In this document: in pieces, positions 8,270-16,109 of the stretch
How positions within the stretch are numbered: the first letter of the stretch is position 1
Layout of the letters: each line of letters starts with the position of its first letter
From: Bradyrhizobium paxllaeri
GTDB lineage: Bacteria > Pseudomonadota > Alphaproteobacteria > Rhizobiales > Xanthobacteraceae
Reading direction: 5' to 3'
Assembly: GCF_001693515.2 (NCBI RefSeq)
Contig: NZ_CP042968.1
Coordinates: 3,844,001-3,908,000 of the forward strand
DNA length: 64,000 nucleotides
Notes under the pieces: model-generated
What the model was told of the DNA's origin: nothing
Seen by the model: the letters and a program-made list of their open reading frames with translations, nothing else
Database searches by the model: none
Translations under genes and position numbers: made by a program

Positions 8270-8476
8270 ATGGGTCAGCAACTCCAGGGATGGCGATCGG
8301 CAAGCGCCCAGCGCGCGTGGCTGTCGATGCTGATCGACACCATGGAAGAGATTTCGCGCCCGGAACGCCGTGCCGAGCCCTGCGACGGCCAGTTGCTTGC
8401 TGCGCTGCGAGCCCAGCTCGCCCGTCCGGCTCTTCCTCGCACGCCTTACGTTTCGGCTTACAGCCTGCGGAACTGA
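8270..8476 (+). CDS. hypothetical 68-residue protein
   Basis: The ATG at 8270 follows AAAGGGA at a good distance and opens a 68-residue frame with no signal peptide or membrane segment. The N-terminal half is helical (SAQRAWLSMLIDTMEEISR), and the rest is rich in Arg, Ala and Leu with one Cys. I do not recognise a family. It reads rightward from the CRP-type site and ends just before the convergent methyltransferase gene. The shared regulatory site and ribosome binding site favour a real gene, but the coding evidence is modest. Confidence 0.42.
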   Translation: MGQQLQGWRSASAQRAWLSMLIDTMEEISRPERRAEPCDGQLLAALRAQLARPALPRTPYVSAYSLRN

Positions 8477-8495
8477 CGCCAGCATTCGCGGCGGC

Positions 8496-9746
8496 CTATT
8501 CGCCCGCCAACCGCAGGCGCGGCCTCCTTCTGCGTTCTATCCCGCGCAACCTCGCTTCTTCCCGGGTCATGTAATCTCGGGTGATCGGCACGATCCCCTG
8601 GCGCTTGGTCAGCTGGATCTGGAAATTCATCAGGTTCTGCTTCCGGAACGACATCTCGGAAGCCGCCAGATAGAATTCCCACATGCGGGCAAACCGCTCG
8701 TCGTAAAGACGTACCGCCTCTTCACGCCGCGCCATGAAGCGGTCGCGCCAGGCCTTTAGCGTTTCGGCGTAGTGAAGCCGAAGGATTTCCATGTCGCAGA
8801 CCAGAAGGCCCGCCTTCTCGATCGCGGGGATGACTTCGGAAAGGGCGGGGATATAGCCGCCGGGGAAGATGTATTTCGTAATCCACGGGCTCGAGACATC
8901 GGGTCCTGTCGACCGGCCGATCGAATGCAGCACCATGACGCCGTCGTCGCTGAGAAGTTCGGCGCAGCGCCGGAAAAAGGTTTCATAGAAATCGATGCCG
9001 ACATGCTCGAACATGCCGACCGACACGATCCGGTCGAACGGACCGGCAATGTCGCGGTAGTCGCTCAGCAGGAATCTCGCCGACCCCATCAGGTTCCTCT
9101 CGGCGGCGCTGGCATTCGAGGCCTGCAGCTGCTCCGACGATAGCGTGATGCCGGTGACATCGGCGCCGGTCATCTCGGCGAGATAGAGGCCAAGACCGCC
9201 CCAGCCCGAGCCGATGTCGAGCACGCGATTGCCGCGTCCGATCAGAAGCTTGGCGGCAAGGTGACGCTTCTTGGCGAGTTGGGCATCGTCGAGCGTGGTA
9301 TCCGGCGTTTCGAAATAGGCGCAACTATATTGCCTGTCGGCATCCAGGAAGAGGGAATAGAGCCGGCCGTCGAGATCGTAGTGATGGGCGACGTTGTTTT
9401 TCGCCCGGCCGCGCCAATTGAATTGTCTGATGTGCCTGCCGAAATAGCGCAGCCACCACTGCAGCCTGGCCCAGCGCGGCAGCATTTCCGGCTGGCCGAG
9501 CAGGATCTCCAGCGCGTCCGCGATCGAGCCGTTCTCGACCACGAACGTGCCGTCCATATAGGCTTCGCCCAGCGCCAGTTCGGGATTGAGCAGGATCCGG
9601 CGTTGTGTTCGCTCGCTCAGGAAGCGCGCCGATACCGGACGGCCGGTTCCGTCCCCGCAGGTAAATCTGGCCCCACTCGCGGACGTAAACGCCATCGTGC
9701 CGCGACGAATGAACTGGCCCAGAAAATAACGCAACAACCGGTCCAT
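8496..9746 (-). CDS. cyclopropane-fatty-acyl-phospholipid synthase family methyltransferase
   Basis: This 416-residue SAM-dependent enzyme is predicted to methylenate or methylate double bonds of membrane-lipid acyl chains. The Rossmann SAM motif is VLDIGSGWGG (175-184). CFA-synthase signatures are YSCAYF (140-145), GMFEHVG, SIGRSTGP, YIFPGGYIP, FRLHYAETL-like (RLHYAETLKAW) and a C-terminal FQIQLTKRQ. The N-terminal lipid-binding region (residues 1-120) is present. I placed the start at the ATG at 9746 (MDRLLRYFL). An in-frame extension to 9929 adds about 61 residues with no family resemblance. It is convergent with the 68-residue ORF and divergent from the cytochrome gene. Confidence 0.9.
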   Translation of the reverse strand: MDRLLRYFLGQFIRRGTMAFTSASGARFTCGDGTGRPVSARFLSERTQRRILLNPELALGEAYMDGTFVVENGSIADALEILLGQPEMLPRWARLQWWLRYFGRHIRQFNWRGRAKNNVAHHYDLDGRLYSLFLDADRQYSCAYFETPDTTLDDAQLAKKRHLAAKLLIGRGNRVLDIGSGWGGLGLYLAEMTGADVTGITLSSEQLQASNASAAERNLMGSARFLLSDYRDIAGPFDRIVSVGMFEHVGIDFYETFFRRCAELLSDDGVMVLHSIGRSTGPDVSSPWITKYIFPGGYIPALSEVIPAIEKAGLLVCDMEILRLHYAETLKAWRDRFMARREEAVRLYDERFARMWEFYLAASEMSFRKQNLMNFQIQLTKRQGIVPITRDYMTREEARLRGIERRRRPRLRLAGE

Positions 9747-10005
9747 CGATACACCAATGGAGCCAACGCCCGTTAAACCGACGCACCGTGGGAACATTAG
9801 TTCCAAAGGTGGATCAAGATTATGATAAGTATGATGATGCCATGGCGCTAGTGTGTTGGAGTCAAAGCGGATATTCCCAAATGCCACACTCACGAAGATG
9901 CGCAATGAGCGCGCTTCCATTCGCGTCATAATCGTCTAAAAGGTGACCCCGCCGCTGGCGACGTGGTGCGTCGCAAGGGTGATTCTACCTCTGGAGAAGC
10001 AGGGA

Positions 10006-11037
10006 ATGTTGAGCCGAGCGCTCAGTTCAGCGACGGTGATGCTCCTGATCGGCTGCTTCACGGCAGGCGTGGCGCAGGCGGAAAATCTCGACGCCGGCAA
10101 GAGTCCGGGCCAGATCTTCTCGAGCACCTGCAATGCCTGCCACAAGAGCCCACGTGGCCTCTTGAAGAACGTGTCGGCTTCGTCGTTGCCGGGCTTTCTG
10201 CGCCAGCATTATACGACCGGCACCAACATGGCCTCGGTGCTGTCCTCCTACCTGATATCCAACGGCGCTGCCGACCCTCGGTACCAGAGCAAGGATCAGG
10301 CAAAGAAGGACGCTAGGCAGAAGGACGCCAAGCAGGACGGCAGGACCGATCAGCCCGACCGATTCAGCTTCGGCCGCCGGCAGCCGCCGGCCCAGGAGAC
10401 TTCCCGGCCGGAGGCCGACGGAACCGCACCGCAAGGCGAGGGCGCGCGTCCCGGCCGCGACGCCAAGCGGGCCGCGCGGCCACAAACGCCGCCCGAGGCG
10501 GCCAAACCTGCAGATGGCGAGGCCCCGGTACGGGCGGCAACCGACAGCAAATCCGGCGGCAAGCAGAAGCAGGGCCGGCGCGGCAGGCCTCCGGTTGAGG
10601 AGCCGCCGAAAGCCGAGCAGGCGATCCAGGGCGACGCCGCAAAGGAGGATGCGTCCAGGGACGCCGCCAAGGCCGAAACCGCCGCCACCGATCCCGGCAA
10701 GACTGACGCGATCAAGAGCGAAGGCGACAAGCCGGTCAGCGAGGCGGCGAAGCCCGTAGGCGAGCCGGAAGGATCGGCACGGGAGAGCAAATCCGACACC
10801 GCCAAGGTCGATGCTCCCAAGGAGAGCGTCGGCAGCGAGCCGAATCCGCTGCGGCCCGATCCGGTGCCTCCGATTACACCTGCGCCGCCAGCATCGGCAG
10901 TCACCGCGCCCGATCCGGCCACAAGCACGCCCGCGGCCACGCCAGAGCCCGCGGCCCCTCCGCCGGCGACCGCTGCGGCCCCCGCCGCACCGCCGGTCGA
11001 GCCTGCCGGCCCGCCTATGCCGCCCATCTCACGATAA
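10006..11037 (+). CDS. c-type monoheme cytochrome-like protein with long low-complexity tail
   Basis: This 343-residue exported protein starts at the ATG at 10006. Residues 1-26 form a signal peptide (ending GVAQA). A short cytochrome-c-like domain follows, with one heme-attachment motif CNACH (42-46) and a possible distal Met ligand in TNMASVLSSYL (M75). From about residue 95 to the end the protein is low-complexity: first Lys/Asp/Gln-rich, then Ala/Lys/Glu, then Pro/Ala. The tail is about 70% of the protein, so it resembles a small heme domain tethered to a disordered, periplasm- or wall-spanning stalk. No partner oxidase or reductase is adjacent. The heme motif is plain; electron-transfer function is inferred. 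Confidence 0.7.
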   Translation: MLSRALSSATVMLLIGCFTAGVAQAENLDAGKSPGQIFSSTCNACHKSPRGLLKNVSASSLPGFLRQHYTTGTNMASVLSSYLISNGAADPRYQSKDQAKKDARQKDAKQDGRTDQPDRFSFGRRQPPAQETSRPEADGTAPQGEGARPGRDAKRAARPQTPPEAAKPADGEAPVRAATDSKSGGKQKQGRRGRPPVEEPPKAEQAIQGDAAKEDASRDAAKAETAATDPGKTDAIKSEGDKPVSEAAKPVGEPEGSARESKSDTAKVDAPKESVGSEPNPLRPDPVPPITPAPPASAVTAPDPATSTPAATPEPAAPPPATAAAPAAPPVEPAGPPMPPISR

Positions 11038-11090
11038 AAATTCCAAATGCCGAATGGCGGTCGGTCACGTCGCTTGACCGTCGCTAGAGT

Positions 11091-11106
11091 AACACTCTAG
11101 AGTGTT
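11091..11106. promoter_or_regulatory. 16-bp perfect palindrome, probable TetR operator
   Basis: AACACTCTAGAGTGTT is a perfect 16-bp palindrome whose right edge lies 22 bp before the start codon of the TetR regulator at 11129. Size, symmetry and placement are those of a TetR-family autoregulatory operator. A TTGAC sequence overlaps its right edge. Confidence 0.65.
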
Positions 11107-11128
11107 GACCTAGTTGGGATCGACGGCG

Positions 11129-11734
11129 ATGAGCACGGCACGCGAGGATCTGCTGGAAGCGGGATTGGCGGTGTTCGACCGTGACGGCTTCGAGGGCGCC
11201 ACCGTGGCTGCCATCAGAGCCCGCGCCCGGGCGTCCAACGGCAGCTTTTTCCACTTCTTCGGCTCGAAGAAGGAGCTGGCCGGCACGCTCTTTCTGGAAA
11301 TTCTCGCCCGCTACCACGCAGCCGTCATTGCCGCAGTCGATGAGCGCTGTGGCGCGCGGGAAGGCGTGGTGCGCCTGATCCGAGCGCATCTCGAATGGGT
11401 CGTCAGCGCCAGGCGCGAAGCGCGGTATCTGTTCGAGATTTCCCGCAGCGAGTGGACCGAGGAGATCCGCGGCGCGCAGCGCGTACAGAATTTGCGTCTG
11501 GTGGAAGCCGTCGAGCGATGGCGCGCACCGCTGGTCGAGCGCGGCGAATTATTGCCGATGACGTCGTCGGTGTTCTTCAGCCAGATCATCGGACCGGCGC
11601 AGATATTTTGCCGCGCATGGCTGTCGGGCCGTGACCGCGCCGATCCGAGAGAGCAGGCCGAAATGCTGATCGCCTGCGCCATCCGCGCGGTGGTCGCGCC
11701 CGAGAGGGTCCAACAACCGGGAGAAGCCAGATGA
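11129..11734 (+). CDS. TetR/AcrR family transcriptional regulator
   Basis: This 201-residue one-component repressor has an N-terminal HTH with the TetR signature (AREDLLEAGLAVFDRDGFEGA, then a recognition helix region ASNGSFFHFFGSKKELAGTL, about residues 30-55) and a variable ligand-binding C-terminus. The ATG at 11129 is 22 bp after the palindrome. The stop codon overlaps the start of the thioesterase gene (ATGA), so the two are translationally coupled. The regulator probably senses an acyl-CoA or similar hydrophobic ligand handled by the thioesterase. That is inference from the pairing. Confidence 0.88.
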   Translation: MSTAREDLLEAGLAVFDRDGFEGATVAAIRARARASNGSFFHFFGSKKELAGTLFLEILARYHAAVIAAVDERCGAREGVVRLIRAHLEWVVSARREARYLFEISRSEWTEEIRGAQRVQNLRLVEAVERWRAPLVERGELLPMTSSVFFSQIIGPAQIFCRAWLSGRDRADPREQAEMLIACAIRAVVAPERVQQPGEAR

Positions 11735-12195
11735 ATGCGAACAACGATCCCGACTTCGCCCCGATCGCGACCCGGATCCGCGACAATGTCGGCCGTCAGG
11801 GTTTTATGAGCCATATCGGGGCCGAACTGTCCGAGCTGACCCGCGGCACGTGTACGCTCGAGGTCGACCGTCGGCCGGAGCTGCTGCAGCAGAACGGCCT
11901 GTTCCACGGCGGCGTGACAGCCTTTCTCGTCGACAACGCCACCACGATTGCGGCAGCGGCATCGCGCGGCCAATCGGCGCTGACGGCCGAATACAAGCTG
12001 AACCTGCTGTCGCCGGCGACAGGCGAGCGCTTGATCTGCCGCGCACGCGTGATCAAGCCCGGACGTCAGGTGGCCGTGGTTGCGGCCGACGTGTTCTGCG
12101 TAACCGATGGTATCGAGAAGCACACCGCGACCGCGCTCGCCTCGATAGCGATGCTGGACGAGAGGGCTACCGCCAGAATCCCAAGCCCGGCCTGA
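11731..12195 (+). CDS. PaaI family hotdog-fold thioesterase
   Basis: This 154-residue hotdog protein is predicted to hydrolyse aryl- or acyl-CoA thioesters. The active-site region QNGLFHGGVTAFLVDNA (54-70) holds the Asn/His-Gly-Gly oxyanion-hole motif (H59-G60-G61) and the general base Asp (D68). The length is typical of PaaI/YdiI-like enzymes. It begins in a 4-bp ATGA overlap with the TetR gene, and its TGA falls in the loop of the terminator hairpin at 12183-12208. Confidence 0.87.
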   Translation: MNANNDPDFAPIATRIRDNVGRQGFMSHIGAELSELTRGTCTLEVDRRPELLQQNGLFHGGVTAFLVDNATTIAAAASRGQSALTAEYKLNLLSPATGERLICRARVIKPGRQVAVVAADVFCVTDGIEKHTATALASIAMLDERATARIPSPA

Positions 12196-12208
12196 TGAGG
12201 CCGGGCTT
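12183..12208. terminator. bidirectional hairpin between thioesterase and rplI
   Basis: An 11-bp perfect stem (AAGCCCGGCCT / AGGCCGGGCTT) with a GATG loop lies between the convergent thioesterase and rplI genes. The thioesterase stop codon straddles the stem-loop junction. There is no long T-run, but position and symmetry fit a shared terminator. Confidence 0.6.
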
Positions 12209-12236
12209 GAAGTCGTCATAGAGACAGATACGCGCG

Positions 12237-12836
12237 TTACTTCTCGGTCGAAGCCGGCGCCGGCGCCTCGTCGTCGTGCTGGGCTTCCGGATCGAAGAAC
12301 TCGCCGGCGGCGGCAAGCGCCTCGGCGGCGGCGTCCTGGTCTTCCTGACGGGTCGAGATGTCCTCGCCGCGGTTGATGCGCTCGGCTTCGTCGGCGCTGC
12401 GCGCCACGGTGACGCTGACATTGACTTCGACTTCCGGATGCACGGCGATGGCGATCTCATGCTTGCCGATGGTCTTGATCGGGGCGTCGAGCAGAACCTG
12501 ACTGCGGCTGATGGTGACGCCGTCGGCTTCGAACGAGGCGATAATGTCGCGCACGCTCACCGAGCCGAACAATTGGCCGGTCTCGGAGGCTTGACGCAGC
12601 ACGACCACGTTGCGGCCGTCGATCTTCTCCGCGACCTTGGTTGCTTCGCCCTTGGCCTTGAGGTTGTTGGCCTCGAGCTCGGCCTTCATGCCGTCGAACT
12701 TGGCGCGGTTGTCGGCGGTGGCGCGCAGCGCCTTGCCGCGCTTGAGCAGAAAGTTGCGGGCGTAGCCGTCGCGTACTTTGACGACTTCGCCCATCTGACC
12801 GAGCTTGGCGACGCGTTCCAGCAGGATGACTTCCAT
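12237..12836 (-). CDS. rplI: 50S ribosomal protein L9
   Basis: L9 binds 23S rRNA at the base of the L1 stalk. The 199-residue protein opens with the L9 signature ([16 protein letters not shown], then [19 protein letters not shown]), followed by a long connecting helix and a C-terminal domain. An acidic tail of about 45 residues after the usual end ([18 protein letters not shown] onward) is typical of alphaproteobacterial L9. It lies 48 bp downstream of the DUF2232 gene. Its normal upstream partners rpsF and rpsR are 4.6 kb away here. Confidence 0.96.
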   Translation of the reverse strand: MEVILLERVAKLGQMGEVVKVRDGYARNFLLKRGKALRATADNRAKFDGMKAELEANNLKAKGEATKVAEKIDGRNVVVLRQASETGQLFGSVSVRDIIASFEADGVTISRSQVLLDAPIKTIGKHEIAIAVHPEVEVNVSVTVARSADEAERINRGEDISTRQEDQDAAAEALAAAGEFFDPEAQHDDEAPAPASTEK

Positions 12837-12884
12837 TTTCGTTCTCCTTTGATGTTCGTATTCGATTAGGTGGATGTTGCAGTT

Positions 12885-13853
12885 TCAGGATGCGGGCAGG
12901 GGTGGAGGTTTGCCGCGCAGATAGCGCTGGCGAAGTCCGAAGATGGCGTCGGCAAGCCCGAGCGCGATCATCGCGAGAACGGGCCAGCCGAATACGATAA
13001 CAATCGCGTAGGCACTGCAGAGCCAGAAGACGCGGCTTTTGAGCGCCAGCGTCAGCGTGTGCAGCACGGCAAAGCCGGTGAGGCCATAGGCCATCATCAG
13101 TGCGGTGGTCGCGATCTGTGCGAACATCGCGGCGAGCCCGCCGATGAAACAAAAAGCCAGCGCGACCGACAGCGCCACCAGCGTCATCGGCGGCAATTCC
13201 GCGCTCTTCAGGTCAGGCCACGGCCGCTGCAGCCGGCCCGAGGTCGCCGTGACTTTTCCGGCAAGCCAGAGATTGAGCGTCAGCGTCATCATGGCGACGA
13301 TCGTTGCGGCGGCGGGAGCGATGATGGCGAGAGCGGTTACCCAGCGCTCGATATCCGCCGACGGCGTGGACCCTCGCGGCGCGAGAATTCGCATCAGACC
13401 CCGGCGCAGCACGCCCTGGATGGCCTGGGCGTCGCCACCAAGCGTCAGCATGGCCGCGATCGTGGTCAGCGCGGCAAAGCCGGCGATCCAGAGCAGGATA
13501 CGGCCGACCGGATACCATTCGAGCTGAACCGCAGCGGGCGCCGAACCATCTTCGGCGGCGGCAGGCAGCGGCCGTCCCAGCAAAGCGAGATGGCCGAGCC
13601 ACCAGGCCGGCACGGCCACGGTGATCGCAAAGGCGATGCAATAGGCCAGGCCGAAAATCGCGCCGAGGCCTGCCGCCGCGGCGATGCCGCCGATCGTCGC
13701 CGCAAGCGGACCCCATCCGAGCGCCACCACCATCAGCGGCAGCGGCGCCAGATAGAACAGCAGCAATGAGATCAGCGCGCCCGAGATGATCGAGGCGAAC
13801 ATCAGCGCCGACGCGCAGCCGGCCGCAAGACCAATGAGGACAATCGTGATCAT
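12885..13853 (-). CDS. DUF2232 polytopic membrane protein
   Basis: This 322-residue inner-membrane protein has about eight hydrophobic segments (for example IVLIGLAAGCASALMFASII near the N-terminus and VIVFGWPVLAMIALGLADAI near the C-terminus). Its place between rpsR and rplI is the normal position of the DUF2232 (YybS-like) gene in Rhizobiales. The start at 13853 follows AGGAG. It likely shares a transcript with rplI. In this genome a TRAP transporter separates the pair from rpsF-rpsR, so DUF2232-rplI needs its own promoter within 13854-14123. The biochemical function is unknown. Confidence 0.82.
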   Translation of the reverse strand: MITIVLIGLAAGCASALMFASIISGALISLLLFYLAPLPLMVVALGWGPLAATIGGIAAAAGLGAIFGLAYCIAFAITVAVPAWWLGHLALLGRPLPAAAEDGSAPAAVQLEWYPVGRILLWIAGFAALTTIAAMLTLGGDAQAIQGVLRRGLMRILAPRGSTPSADIERWVTALAIIAPAAATIVAMMTLTLNLWLAGKVTATSGRLQRPWPDLKSAELPPMTLVALSVALAFCFIGGLAAMFAQIATTALMMAYGLTGFAVLHTLTLALKSRVFWLCSAYAIVIVFGWPVLAMIALGLADAIFGLRQRYLRGKPPPLPAS

Positions 13854-13931
13854 CAGCTGTCCCGCTCCTTTCGAGCGGTTAGATAGAGGTCAGCAAAAAA
13901 TGCCGCCTTTACCAACTAGTTAGGGATCCAA

Positions 13932-13970
13932 GGGGCGATCAGGTATCAAAATACCAGTTCGTATCGCCCC
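13932..13970. repeat. nested inverted repeat upstream of DUF2232
   Basis: An outer stem GGGGCGAT / ATCGCCCC (13932-13939 and 13963-13970) encloses an inner GGTAT-caaa-ATACC hairpin. It lies 79 bp upstream of the DUF2232 start, in the region that must now carry that gene's promoter. It could be a leader structure or a remnant of the junction with the inserted TRAP genes. No known RNA family is recognised. Confidence 0.45.
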
Positions 13971-13980
13971 CAATCAAACG

Positions 13981-14005
13981 ATCACGGCCCCACCGGGGCC
14001 GTGAT
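13981..14005 (-). terminator. hairpin downstream of TRAP operon
   Basis: A perfect 11-bp stem (ATCACGGCCCC / GGGGCCGTGAT) with a 3-base loop lies about 120 bp beyond the 30-codon peptide gene. It is a strong candidate for ending the leftward TRAP transcript, although only short T tracts follow on that strand. Confidence 0.45.
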
Positions 14006-14123
14006 GCCCGGCCTTTTAGATCAGGAGGCGCAGCCGATCAAGGGTACCTGGCCCAATGATGTCAGAACCGGTTCCTGCTCCGTGCATAGGGCATCGTGTG
14101 TGGCGAGGGCGGCCGATTTGGCC

Positions 14124-14216
14124 CTAGGCATATATCCGCAAAACACCGAATACTACCGTGCCAAGGAGGAGAGCTGCGGCGATAACGGTCAGCGCAGCGA
14201 ATTGTGTGCGGGTCAT
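14124..14216 (-). CDS. 30-residue membrane peptide coupled to TRAP permease
   Basis: The ATG at 14216 overlaps the permease TGA (ATGA), and the frame ends with TAG at 14124. The product is 30 residues: a short basic start (MTRTQF), one hydrophobic span (AALTVIAAALLLGTVVFGVL) and a short RIYA tail. The 4-base overlap implies translational coupling, and the composition is that of a single-span inner-membrane peptide. It may be an accessory or stabilising subunit of the TAXI-TRAP transporter. The role is inferred only from position. Confidence 0.65.
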   Translation of the reverse strand: MTRTQFAALTVIAAALLLGTVVFGVLRIYA

Positions 14217-16099
14217 GTGCTGGTTTCCGGCGCTATCCTTGCTCGCATCGTCCACACCTTCTGTACCAACAGGCCGATGGCGAGCAGGCCTAAGCCGATG
14301 ACGTCGGTGATGGCATTTGGGTCGATCAGCAGCATGGCCGCCACGAAGAAAAGCGCCCGCTCGAACCACTTAGCGGTGCGCAGGAAGTAGCCTTCGAGAC
14401 TGGCTGCGAGCGCAATCACGCCGATCGTGCCGGTCACCACCGCGCGAAGAATTTCGGGCCATGGGCCCTCGAACAGCAGCGCCGGGTTGTAGATGAAGAA
14501 GAACGGCACGATGAAGCCGGCGGCAGCGAATTTCACCGCCTGCACGCCTGAGGCCCACAGGCCGGCCCCGCCGATGGAGGCGGCAGCATACACGGCCAAT
14601 GCCACCGGGGGCGTCACTGCCGACAGGCACGAGAAGTAGAACGCGAACATGTGCGCCGCCATGGGCTCCACGCCAAGCTTCATGATCGCGGGTACGAGCA
14701 GTGCCGCTTGCATGATGTAGGCGGGAGTGGTCGGCATGCCCATGCCGAGAACGACGCCGGCGATCATCGTGATGAGCAGCGCAGGCAGCAGGGAGCCGTA
14801 GGTGAAGTCGATGAGAAAGGCCGTGAACCGCAGCGCGAGCCCTGTTTGCAGCACGATGCCAATCACGATGCCGGCAGATGCACAGGCCATCGCTACCGGC
14901 ACGGTCTGCACGGCCCCGTCGCGCAGGCCCTCAAGGCACGCGCGCCAACCCAATCCGGTTGAAGGACGAATCCAGGAGATCGCGACCAGCGCGAACGTGG
15001 CGATGATCGCGCCATAGGTCGGCGTGAAGCCGAACAGAAGCAGCGCCAGAAGCACGATGACCGGCAGGAACAAATGCCCCTGGCGCAGCATGATATGGCC
15101 AAGGACGGGCAGTTCCTCGCGCGGCAAGCCCTTGAGCCCCGAGCGCACGGCGTTGAAGTGGATCGCAGCAAACAGCGCCCCATAGTAGAAGAACGCGGGT
15201 ATCGTCGCAGCGATCATCACCTGCGTGTAGCTCACGCCCTGGAACTCGGCCATGACGAAAGCCGCCGCGCCCATGATCGGCGGCATGATCTGTCCGCCTG
15301 TGGAGGCCACCGCCTCGATGGCCGCCGCCGCCTCCGGCTTGAAGCCGGTCTTCTTCATCATTGGAATGGTCAGCCAGCCGTCGACCATGACATTGGCGAC
15401 GGCGGAGCCGGAGATCGTACCGAACAGGCTGGAGGAGACGACCGAGACCTTGCCGGGACCGCCGCGCGCGCCGCCGGCGATCGCGTTTGCGAAGTTCATG
15501 AAGAACTGGCCCGCTCCCGATTTTTCGAGGAACGTGCCGAAGATGATGAAAAGAATGACGTAGGTCGCGGCCACCGTCATCGGCACCCCGAAAATGCCCT
15601 CGGTGGTGAAAAAGGTCTGGTCGATGGTGAGCTCGAGACTGAGGCCTCTGTGGTAAAGCCAGCCGTACAGCCAGGGGCCGGCGAAGCCGTAGAGGAGGAA
15701 GACGATTGCCACGATCGGCAGCGACGCGCCGATCGTGCGTCGCGTCGCCTCCAGAACCAGCAGGGTAGCGGTTATTCCCACCGCCATATCCATCCGGGTC
15801 AGGGAATCGGCGGTGGGAAAACGGTTCACGATGTAGTCGTAGTTCGCGAACATGTAGCCAATGCAGGCGAGCGAAAGACCGGCCAGAGCGAGATCTTCCC
15901 ATGGTACGCCACCGAGCGTCGCATTCTTGCTGCGAGGCCACAACAGGAACGACAGCACCAGACTGAATGCCAGTGTGATGTAGAGCAGGGCCTGTTGATC
16001 GGGGGCGTATACCGTCAGCCGCGCGTAGATGTGGTACACGGACATTGTGACCGCAACCACTCCGACGACCAGGCCCGCGTAGCCGGAGAGTTTGCGCAC
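14213..16099 (-). CDS. TRAP transporter permease, fused small and large subunits (TAXI type)
   Basis: This 628-residue membrane protein has about 16 or more hydrophobic segments. The N-terminal third corresponds to the 4-TM small subunit (DctQ-like) and the rest to the 12-TM DctM-like ion-coupled transporter. Fusion is normal for TAXI-TRAP systems. The DctM signature region reads GTISGSAVANVMVDGWLTIP, followed by the GGQIMPPIMGAAAF motif, and a second half has VLGMGMPTTPAYIM. It lies 10 bp after the receptor gene and overlaps the 30-codon peptide gene. The substrate is unknown; TAXI systems take up glutamate or other organic acids. Confidence 0.93.
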   Translation of the reverse strand: MRKLSGYAGLVVGVVAVTMSVYHIYARLTVYAPDQQALLYITLAFSLVLSFLLWPRSKNATLGGVPWEDLALAGLSLACIGYMFANYDYIVNRFPTADSLTRMDMAVGITATLLVLEATRRTIGASLPIVAIVFLLYGFAGPWLYGWLYHRGLSLELTIDQTFFTTEGIFGVPMTVAATYVILFIIFGTFLEKSGAGQFFMNFANAIAGGARGGPGKVSVVSSSLFGTISGSAVANVMVDGWLTIPMMKKTGFKPEAAAAIEAVASTGGQIMPPIMGAAAFVMAEFQGVSYTQVMIAATIPAFFYYGALFAAIHFNAVRSGLKGLPREELPVLGHIMLRQGHLFLPVIVLLALLLFGFTPTYGAIIATFALVAISWIRPSTGLGWRACLEGLRDGAVQTVPVAMACASAGIVIGIVLQTGLALRFTAFLIDFTYGSLLPALLITMIAGVVLGMGMPTTPAYIMQAALLVPAIMKLGVEPMAAHMFAFYFSCLSAVTPPVALAVYAAASIGGAGLWASGVQAVKFAAAGFIVPFFFIYNPALLFEGPWPEILRAVVTGTIGVIALAASLEGYFLRTAKWFERALFFVAAMLLIDPNAITDVIGLGLLAIGLLVQKVWTMRARIAPETST

Positions 16100-16109
16100 G
16101 GTAGATCCT

